From Phycisphaerales bacterium (GTDB taxonomy: Bacteria > Planctomycetota > Phycisphaerae > Phycisphaerales > UBA1924), in the NCBI GenBank assembly GCA_025453375.1, contig JALOQT010000101.1, positions 1 to 5,266 of the forward strand: DNA of 5,266 nucleotides, in the 5' to 3' direction. The position numbers and the translations under genes are program-made. The notes beneath the pieces are model-generated. The model did not search any database and had not been told where the DNA came from. It saw nothing but the letters and a program-made list of their open reading frames with translations. Below are positions 1 to 4,332 of the stretch, in pieces. Within the stretch, counting starts at the first letter, position 1; each line of letters opens with the position of its first letter.

Positions 1-201
1 TTCAGCGACGGCGTGCACGGGCAGGTTGATCTGGCGCACCTCGTCGGTCGCGGAGTGTTCGTTGCGTGGGAAGAGCCGGGCTTTTTCGAGCAGGTGCACA
101 TTGGCGCCGAAAGCCAGTCTGTGACGTGGCCTGGCGAGCTCGATCTTGATTCTCTGGTGCTCTACCAGGCCATCACTGGGCAAGCCGTGCGCGTTGCTTG
201 A
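1..201 (+). CDS. DUF2442-type small protein, C-terminal part (5' truncated)
   Basis: The reading frame is open from the first base of the window to a TGA at 199-201, giving 66 residues with no N-terminus. What is seen: a leading F-S-D-G, then V-D-L followed by a short hydrophobic stretch, an aromatic/acidic segment (EEPGFFEQVHI), a T-W-P-G turn, and a closing L-D-L-D-S-L-V-L-Y. This order (acidic strand, V-D-L, 'F..V', 'WP', 'D...LY') resembles the C-terminal half of DUF2442 proteins, which are small proteins of about 80-100 residues often encoded beside DUF4160 genes; a toxin-antitoxin-like role has been suggested for such pairs but is not established. A DUF4160 partner, if present, would lie left of the window. 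The gene ends 8 bases before the stop of the convergent protease gene. Family assignment is from pattern memory only; the biological role is unknown. Confidence 0.7.
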   Translation, partial: FSDGVHGQVDLAHLVGRGVFVAWEEPGFFEQVHIGAESQSVTWPGELDLDSLVLYQAITGQAVRVA

Positions 202-209
202 GGCCCATC

Positions 210-1100
210 TCACGTCAGCACCAGCGCCGCCGCCACATTCGCCGTGTTGAAAAGTACGTGCATGATGATCGACGTCGTCACGCGCCCGGTGCGGGCGAAG
301 GCGATGCTCATCGCCAGTGACAAGCCCGTCAGCGTCAGCCCGGCAGGCAGCCACGCGTCAGCCGGGATCGCCCCGGCGTGCATCACCACAAACACCGCCG
401 TCGTGATCCCGATCGCCACCCAGGGGCGGCCTGTCAGTTTCGTCAGGCTCGTCTGCAGGAAGCCGCGATAGAGCACCTCTTCAACGATCGGCGCCCCGAT
501 CACGACCACGCCGATCATCACGCACCGCCACAGCAGCGGCTGCGTGTCATCAGCCAGCGCAGCGAGCGAGTTGTGCGCCAGCGTCGGTGCCGGCTGACCA
601 AAGACGACGGTCATCATCACCTGCCCAAGCATGTTCAGCACCATCACCACCGGCGCCGCCATCACCATCGCCAGCACGCCGATGCCCATCGCCCGCACGA
701 TGCTCGGCGTCGTCGGCGCGGCTTCAAACCGCCGACGCCACGCCTGCCACAGCACCGCCGAGGCGCAGATGCCCACGGCATAGGTCACCGCCGCCATCTG
801 CGCCTGCTCGACGAACGTCAGGTTGGGCAGCCCCGACGCCGCAGCCGAAAGGCTGCCCATCTGCGACCCGCCCGGCTGCTGGGCGATCACCATAAACAGT
901 GCCAGCGCCGAGGCCACGCTGATCATCATCCACAGCGCGACGCCCATGACCAGCGCCAGCACGCCGATATTCGGCCCGGTCGGCGTCACCCCAGCCACCG
1001 GCCGCGCCAGCCGCAGCCACCCCGCGCGCCACATCACACCCAGCGAGATCATCGCCAGCACACACACCACCGCGATGAACCACACGGCTACGGACTGCAT
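210..1100 (-). CDS. CPBP-family intramembrane metalloprotease
   Basis: A 296-residue, very hydrophobic membrane protein with about eight likely membrane segments (approximately residues 1-24, 46-73, 102-120, 135-168, 190-206, 227-244, 252-270, 275-295). The three CPBP (Abi/CAAX protease-like) signature motifs are intact: E207-E208-x3-R212, F237-x3-H241 and H281-x3-N285. In this family these residues line a zinc-dependent active site inside the membrane. Known members cut prenylated proteins or peptides, or mature and protect against bacteriocins; the substrate here cannot be told. The frame stays open upstream to 1346, but that stretch overlaps purE on the other strand. In-frame ATGs also exist at 1166 and 1148. 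I chose 1100 because it starts directly with the first membrane segment, leaves a divergent intergenic region, and has the -10-like TACAGT five bases upstream, as at the other genes here. Methionine content is high (20 of 296). It is convergent with the preceding gene. Confidence 0.88.
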   Translation of the reverse strand: MQSVAVWFIAVVCVLAMISLGVMWRAGWLRLARPVAGVTPTGPNIGVLALVMGVALWMMISVASALALFMVIAQQPGGSQMGSLSAAASGLPNLTFVEQAQMAAVTYAVGICASAVLWQAWRRRFEAAPTTPSIVRAMGIGVLAMVMAAPVVMVLNMLGQVMMTVVFGQPAPTLAHNSLAALADDTQPLLWRCVMIGVVVIGAPIVEEVLYRGFLQTSLTKLTGRPWVAIGITTAVFVVMHAGAIPADAWLPAGLTLTGLSLAMSIAFARTGRVTTSIIMHVLFNTANVAAALVLT

Positions 1101-1105
1101 CGCCG

Positions 1106-1111
1106 ACTGTA
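1106..1111 (-). promoter_or_regulatory. -10-like hexamer for the CPBP protease gene
   Basis: On the minus strand TACAGT lies five bases upstream of the ATG at 1100 (4 of 6 matches to TATAAT, including the conserved T-A at the start and final T). No Shine-Dalgarno sequence occupies the usual position; a GGGGAAG is present but about 20 bases upstream of the ATG. No convincing -35 element is seen. If the hexamer is used, transcription would start at or very near the ATG, giving a leaderless message. This is inference from position and from the same arrangement at four other starts. Confidence 0.4.
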
Positions 1112-1153
1112 CGACCGCTTCCCCGATGCACACCCGCTTCGCCCGCATGCGAG

Positions 1154-1159
1154 TACGAT
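1154..1159 (+). promoter_or_regulatory. -10-like hexamer for purE
   Basis: TACGAT (4 of 6 matches to TATAAT) ends five bases before the purE ATG at 1165. It sits inside the 64-base region between the divergent protease and purE genes, facing away from the minus-strand hexamer at 1106-1111. No Shine-Dalgarno and no clear -35 are visible. The implied start of transcription is at or beside the ATG. Confidence 0.42.
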
Positions 1160-1164
1160 CAATC

Positions 1165-1758
1165 ATGCCTGCTTCGCGTCGTCGCTCATCCTCAGCCGCA
1201 TCCGCCAAGCCCCGCCGCACTGCGACGCCGATCGTCGGCGTCGTCATGGGCAGCACGAGTGACTGGGAGACGATGCAGCACGCCAGTTCGACGCTCGACG
1301 CCCTGGGCATCGCCCACGAGACGTGCGTCGTCTCCGCCCATCGCACGCCTGACTGGCTGATGGACTACGCCGCGTCTGCCCGCGACCGTGGCTTGCGGGC
1401 GATCATCGCCGGCGCCGGCGGCGCGGCTCACTTGCCGGGCATGCTCGCGTCCAAGACGCCCGTTCCGATCCTCGGCGTGCCCGTGCAGTCACACGCTTTG
1501 CAGGGGCTGGACAGTCTGCTCTCGATCGTGCAGATGCCCGGCGGCGTGCCCGTCGCCACCTTCGCCATTGGCAAGGCCGGCGCGATCAACGCCGCCCTCT
1601 TCGCCGCCTCGATCCTCGCCCAGACCGACAACACCATCGGCGCCGCGCTGGACCAGTTTCGCCTCGAGCAGACGGCCAAAGTGCTGGCCAATCCGGACCC
1701 GCGCAAGCCTGGCGCGACAGTCAAGGCCTCCGCCGCGCCCCGCGCCACCCGGCGCTGA
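1165..1758 (+). CDS. purE: N5-carboxyaminoimidazole ribonucleotide mutase (class I PurE)
   Basis: A 197-residue protein whose residues 22-180 align by eye with class I PurE along their whole length. PurE moves the carboxylate of N5-CAIR to carbon 4 of the imidazole, giving CAIR, in cytoplasmic de novo purine synthesis; the enzyme is normally an octamer. Visible signatures are GSTSDW (29-34), SAHRTPD (57-63) with the catalytic histidine H59, the glycine-rich [13 protein letters not shown] (81-93), GVPVQS (104-109) and AIGKAGAIN (134-142), then NPDPR near 176-180. The SAHRTPD plus AAHLPGM combination marks the bacterial class I enzyme, which acts after PurK, rather than the class II (AIR carboxylase) type. 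purK is not in the window. Compared with E. coli PurE it has an extra Ser/Arg/Ala-rich N-terminus of about 20 residues and a basic C-terminal tail of about 17. The start at 1165 is chosen over an in-frame ATG at 1147 because of the -10-like box between them. Confidence 0.97.
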   Translation: MPASRRRSSSAASAKPRRTATPIVGVVMGSTSDWETMQHASSTLDALGIAHETCVVSAHRTPDWLMDYAASARDRGLRAIIAGAGGAAHLPGMLASKTPVPILGVPVQSHALQGLDSLLSIVQMPGGVPVATFAIGKAGAINAALFAASILAQTDNTIGAALDQFRLEQTAKVLANPDPRKPGATVKASAAPRATRR

Positions 1759-1767
1759 CGCAGCGCC
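1751..1767 (+). terminator. Stem-loop over the purE stop codon
   Basis: A perfect 6-bp inverted repeat GGCGCT / AGCGCC with the five-base loop GACGC spans the purE TGA (1756-1758). It is followed by C-rich sequence rather than a run of T, so it is not a classical intrinsic terminator. It could mark a 3' end or slow RNA decay, or be chance in GC-rich DNA. Confidence 0.25.
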
Positions 1768-1780
1768 CGCCCACCCGCGC

Positions 1781-1786
1781 TAATAT
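1781..1786 (+). promoter_or_regulatory. -10-like hexamer for carA
   Basis: TAATAT is a conspicuous A/T patch in the 36-base purE-carA gap and ends eight bases before the carA ATG at 1795. A CTGACG at 1755-1760 resembles a -35 (4 of 6 to TTGACA), but the 20-base spacing is longer than ideal. The only purine run near the ATG is a three-base GGA at 1787-1789, too weak to call a Shine-Dalgarno. Confidence 0.42.
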
Positions 1787-1794
1787 GGACCCCG

Positions 1795-3024
1795 ATGACC
1801 ACCCCTCACGGCTCGGGCCACCCCCAATCTGCTCGCACCTCCGCCACGCACCCCGTCGGCCGCCTGGCCCTGCAGGATGGCTCGGTGTTCACGGGTCGCG
1901 CGTTCGGCGCGGTGGGCAAGCGCCTGTGCGTCCCTGCCGAGGTCGTCTTCAACACCGCGATGGTCGGCTATCAGGAAGCCCTGACCGACCCGTCATACAC
2001 CGGCCAGATGCTCGTGATGACCGCGACGATGATGGGCAACTACGGCATCAACGCCGAGGATGTCGAAAGCCGCAAGGTCCAGGTCTCCGGCTTCGTCATC
2101 CGTGAGCTGACGGACATTCCCAGCAACTATCGCTCGTCGATGAGCCTCGACGCGTACCTCGCCCAGGTCGGCGTGCTGGGCCTGGCCGATGTCGACACCC
2201 GCGCACTGACGCGCCGCCTCCGCACCGCAGGCGTCATGCAGGGCGTGATCACCGATGACGCGTCGATCAGCGATGAACAGCTCGTCGCCCGCGCCCGCAG
2301 CGCGCCGAGCATGGCCGGGCAGAACCTCGTCCCCGCTGTCGGCTGCACCAGCAACCAGACCTGGCGCGAGACACTGGGCGACTGGTCACCCGCGCCCGCC
2401 GCGGCGGGCACCCGCACGTTCAAAGTCCTCGCGCTGGACTGCGGCGCCAAGAGCAACATCCTGCGCAACCTCGCCGACCGCGGGTGCGAGGTCAAACTAG
2501 TCCCGCACACCATCTCGGCCCAGAGCATTCTCGATCACTTCGCCAAGGGCGAGGCCGACGGTCTGTTTGTCTCCAACGGCCCGGGCGACCCGGCCGCCGT
2601 GGATGCCACGATCAGCACGCTGCGCCAGGTCGTCGCGGCACCCGCAGCGAAGACCATCCCGACCTTCGGCATCTGCCTCGGGCATCAGTTGCTGGCCCTG
2701 GCCATCGGCGCCAAGACCTTCAAACTCCCCTTCGGCCATCGCGGGGCCAATCAGCCGGTCAAGAACCTGCTGAACGGTCGCGTGGAGATCACCAGCCAGA
2801 ACCACGGCTTCGCCGTCGACCCCGCCAGCCTCACCGCCGCCGGGGGTGAGGCGACGCACATCCACCTCAACGATCAGACCCTCGCCGGCTTCCGCCTGAA
2901 GGACCGCCCGGTCTTCAGCGTGCAATATCACCCCGAGGCCAGCCCCGGGCCGCACGACAGCGCGTATCTCTTCGACGCGTTCGTGAAGATGATGGGCGAT
3001 CGCAAGCCCGTCACTTTCGCGTGA
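1795..3024 (+). CDS. carA: Carbamoyl-phosphate synthase small (glutaminase) subunit
   Basis: A 409-residue cytoplasmic protein matching CarA throughout. CarA releases ammonia from glutamine and passes it to the large subunit CarB, which makes carbamoyl phosphate from bicarbonate and ATP for pyrimidine and arginine synthesis. The N-terminal CPSase small-chain domain begins at about residue 22 (GRLALQDGSVFTGRAFG) and includes FNTAMVGYQEALTDPSY and the VDTRALTRRLR segment. A class I glutamine amidotransferase domain runs from about 209 (FKVLALDCGAKSNI) to 400, with SNGPGDP, the nucleophile C294 in GICLGHQ, and H379 and E381 in YHPEASPGPHD, so the catalytic triad is intact. E. coli CarA is 382 residues; the extra length is mainly an 18-20 residue hydrophilic N-terminus. 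The ATG at 1795 is the only plausible start. The gene follows purE by 36 bases, but carB does not follow it: the next gene encodes an unrelated secreted protein. Confidence 0.97.
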   Translation: MTTPHGSGHPQSARTSATHPVGRLALQDGSVFTGRAFGAVGKRLCVPAEVVFNTAMVGYQEALTDPSYTGQMLVMTATMMGNYGINAEDVESRKVQVSGFVIRELTDIPSNYRSSMSLDAYLAQVGVLGLADVDTRALTRRLRTAGVMQGVITDDASISDEQLVARARSAPSMAGQNLVPAVGCTSNQTWRETLGDWSPAPAAAGTRTFKVLALDCGAKSNILRNLADRGCEVKLVPHTISAQSILDHFAKGEADGLFVSNGPGDPAAVDATISTLRQVVAAPAAKTIPTFGICLGHQLLALAIGAKTFKLPFGHRGANQPVKNLLNGRVEITSQNHGFAVDPASLTAAGGEATHIHLNDQTLAGFRLKDRPVFSVQYHPEASPGPHDSAYLFDAFVKMMGDRKPVTFA

Positions 3025-3028
3025 TGTG

Positions 3029-3052
3029 TGCGTTTCTGGCCTGAAACTCGCA
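3029..3052 (+). terminator. Weak stem-loop after carA
   Basis: Beginning five bases after the carA stop, GTTTC (3032-3036) and GAAAC (3043-3047) form a 5-bp stem around the six-base loop TGGCCT; three more pairs (TGC 3029-3031 with GCA 3050-3052) can add on across a two-base bulge. There is no T-run downstream. Candidate transcript end only. Confidence 0.27.
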
Positions 3053-3060
3053 TCTTGGCC

Positions 3061-3066
3061 GATATT
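3061..3066 (+). promoter_or_regulatory. -10-like hexamer for the secreted-protein gene
   Basis: GATATT (4 of 6 to TATAAT) ends six bases before the ATG at 3073 in the 48-base gap after carA. It supports this ATG over an in-frame GTG at 3028. No Shine-Dalgarno precedes either codon. A CTGAAA at 3041-3046 is a poor -35 candidate because the spacing is only 14 bases. Confidence 0.37.
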
Positions 3067-3072
3067 GACTCG

Positions 3073-3150
3073 ATGCACGCAGGGGTACTTCGCGTTTCGT
3101 CTTTCGCACTGGCCGTCATGCTGGCCGCCGCCTCTGCCCGCGCGCAGGCC
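3073..3150 (+). other. Signal peptide coding segment
   Basis: Residues 1-26 show a short N-region with R7, a hydrophobic core (about 11-20, FALAVMLAAA), and a cleavage-type end A24-Q25-A26 before D27; cleavage after A24 is also possible. No lipobox cysteine is present, so export by Sec and cleavage by signal peptidase I is the likeliest route. Confidence 0.8.
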
Positions 3151-4290
3151 GATGCCGATCTTGAGCCTAATGACACGCCTGGCGACGCCGCGCCGATTTC
3201 ACTCGCCCCCGGCCAGTGGTTCACCGGCACCACGACAGGCACGCAGAGCGGCCCAAGCGTCGGAGGGCTCAGCAACTCCGCCGACTTCATCCGCGTCACC
3301 ATCACCGGCCTGCCCATCGGTGCCGTTCGTCGAAATCGCTTCGTGTTGACCACCACCGGCACCTCCGGGCACACGATGGCGATCATGGGCCAGCTCGTCG
3401 AAAATCTGCCCCCCGCCCCGCCGGCGATTCTCGATGACTGGTTCATCAGCCAACTTTCCAGCATCAATACCACCCCCGCCCGCATGGTGCAGTTTTACAC
3501 CATGGGCAACACGTCGGTGGATGTGCTCCTCCGCATCACCGGCACGCAGAACACCACCGGGCAGTATCGCGTTACGCTGCTCAGCGAAGATGCCACTCCC
3601 GCGCCGGTCTCCTCACCGACTGGTCTCTACGCCGGCAACATCACCCTGACGACCAACAACGCCGGCCACACGACCGATACCACGATGGTGCTCTACGACA
3701 GCAACTTCGTGCCCATCGCCTGGAGCTTTGACAACCCCCTGCCCGCCAGCACGATCAATGCCACGCTCGCCCCGGGCAACTACCTCGTCGCCGTCACCCA
3801 GGCCGGCACAACGACCAACCTTCTGCCTCAGGCTGGCGATCTGGTCTCCAACATCCTCCTGGCGCCCAATGGCACCGGCCCCGGCGGCAACATCCTGATC
3901 TCCGCCAGTTCGGCCACCGCGCCGGTCAACCTCACCTTCACCCTCCGCGGTGCCTCCTATACGGGCGATCCGCTCGAGCCCGAGCGCCTCATCAACATCC
4001 CGCTGACTCGCCCCGGTTCCTACGGCGTGGCCTTCCAGCGACTGTTTCTCCGCTGTCCGGGCGATATCGCCGGGGCCAATCAGTCGCGCAGTCCTGATGG
4101 CCAGAAGACCGCCGATGACATCATCATCTACCTCGGCGATTACTTCCGCGATGCCGGCCTCGCCCAGGGCCCGCCACGCGGACGCTCCTCCGATGTCGCC
4201 GGGCCGAACCAATCCACCTCGCCCGACGGCGTGACGGACGCCAACGACCTGATCCGCTTCATCGCCGCCTACTTCCTTAGTTGCGACTGA
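3073..4290 (+). CDS. Secreted protein with PPC-like domains and a dockerin-like C-terminus
   Basis: A 405-residue protein of unknown function. Residues 1-26 form a Sec signal peptide. The mature protein opens with LEPNDTPGDAAP (30-41), the acidic/Asn start typical of bacterial pre-peptidase C-terminal (PPC)-like beta-sandwich domains. A first such domain probably spans about 29-175. A second, at about 180-310, shows the PPC rhythm of TDTTMVLYDS..., then 'LAPGNYLVAVTQ'. No catalytic domain is recognised. The C-terminus (331-401) is a duplicated EF-hand/dockerin-like module bracketed by the only two cysteines, C328 and C404, closest in my memory to the 'GC-type' dockerin-like ends of planctomycete secreted proteins. 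Such modules may anchor proteins to an extracellular partner, but no cohesin is visible here. The start at 3073 was chosen over a GTG at 3028 because the signal peptide begins at once and a -10-like box precedes it. Composition is rich in Thr, Ala, Asn and Gly. No link with carA is evident. Confidence 0.88.
   Translation: MHAGVLRVSSFALAVMLAAASARAQADADLEPNDTPGDAAPISLAPGQWFTGTTTGTQSGPSVGGLSNSADFIRVTITGLPIGAVRRNRFVLTTTGTSGHTMAIMGQLVENLPPAPPAILDDWFISQLSSINTTPARMVQFYTMGNTSVDVLLRITGTQNTTGQYRVTLLSEDATPAPVSSPTGLYAGNITLTTNNAGHTTDTTMVLYDSNFVPIAWSFDNPLPASTINATLAPGNYLVAVTQAGTTTNLLPQAGDLVSNILLAPNGTGPGGNILISASSATAPVNLTFTLRGASYTGDPLEPERLINIPLTRPGSYGVAFQRLFLRCPGDIAGANQSRSPDGQKTADDIIIYLGDYFRDAGLAQGPPRGRSSDVAGPNQSTSPDGVTDANDLIRFIAAYFLSCD
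4063..4275 (+). repeat. Tandem dockerin-like (EF-hand-like) repeat within the secreted protein
   Basis: Two 28-residue units, encoded at 4063-4146 (D331-F358) and 4192-4275 (D374-F401), share 15 identical positions when aligned without gaps. Each has D-[IV]-A-G-x-N-Q-S, then S-P-D-G, then A-x-D and a hydrophobic helix ending in Y-F. The Asp/Asn spacing around D-G and the following helix look like a calcium-binding EF-hand loop with a longer N-terminal part than the classic DxNxDG. A 15-residue Gly/Pro/Arg-rich linker separates the units. Calcium binding is inferred, not shown. Confidence 0.8.
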
Positions 4291-4292
4291 TC

Positions 4293-4313
4293 GCCCGCTC
4301 GCCACCACCGGGC
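4293..4313 (+). terminator. Weak GC stem-loop after the secreted-protein gene
   Basis: GCCCG (4293-4297) and CGGGC (4309-4313) can pair around an 11-base loop, starting two bases after the stop codon and ending seven bases before the next -10-like box. The stem is short, and there is no T-run, so this is only a candidate transcript end. Confidence 0.22.
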
Positions 4314-4320
4314 ACGCTCA

Positions 4321-4326
4321 TACGCT
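4321..4326 (+). promoter_or_regulatory. -10-like hexamer for the BtuF-like gene
   Basis: TACGCT keeps the conserved T-A...T pattern (3 of 6 to TATAAT) and ends six bases before the ATG at 4333. It is the weakest of the five such boxes in the window and is mainly supported by its position. No Shine-Dalgarno or -35 is visible. Confidence 0.3.
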
Positions 4327-4332
4327 CCGTCC

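Noticed and set aside
199..212. Small hairpin formed by the two convergent stop codons (TGAGG / TCTCA)
   Set aside because: Only four Watson-Crick pairs plus one wobble and no T-run on either strand; too weak to call a bidirectional terminator.
378..1262. Long plus-strand open frame opposite the protease gene, rich in His and Arg
   Set aside because: The composition (strings of H, R, P and Q) is what the complement of a GC-rich hydrophobic membrane gene gives; there is no domain or start signal, and the minus-strand frame carries all three CPBP motifs.
1101..1346. Upstream extension of the protease frame into purE
   Set aside because: It would place the start deep inside the conserved purE coding region and add a non-hydrophobic leader; the ATG at 1100 gives a normal membrane-protein N-terminus.
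3028..3072. GTG at 3028 as the start of the secreted protein
   Set aside because: It would put 15 charged or polar residues before the signal peptide; the ATG at 3073 gives a standard signal peptide and has a promoter-like box just upstream.
2497..3078. 193-residue minus-strand open frame opposite the end of carA
   Set aside because: The carA frame is intact and conserved to its C-terminus, so the antisense frame is a by-product of GC-rich codon use.
3613..4308. 231-residue minus-strand open frame opposite the secreted-protein gene
   Set aside because: Gly/Val/Arg-rich shadow without motifs; the plus-strand frame has a signal peptide and a repeated C-terminal module.
4291..4332. Cobalamin riboswitch ahead of the BtuF-like gene
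   Set aside because: The gap is only 42 bases, far too short for such an RNA, and no B12-box-like sequence is seen.
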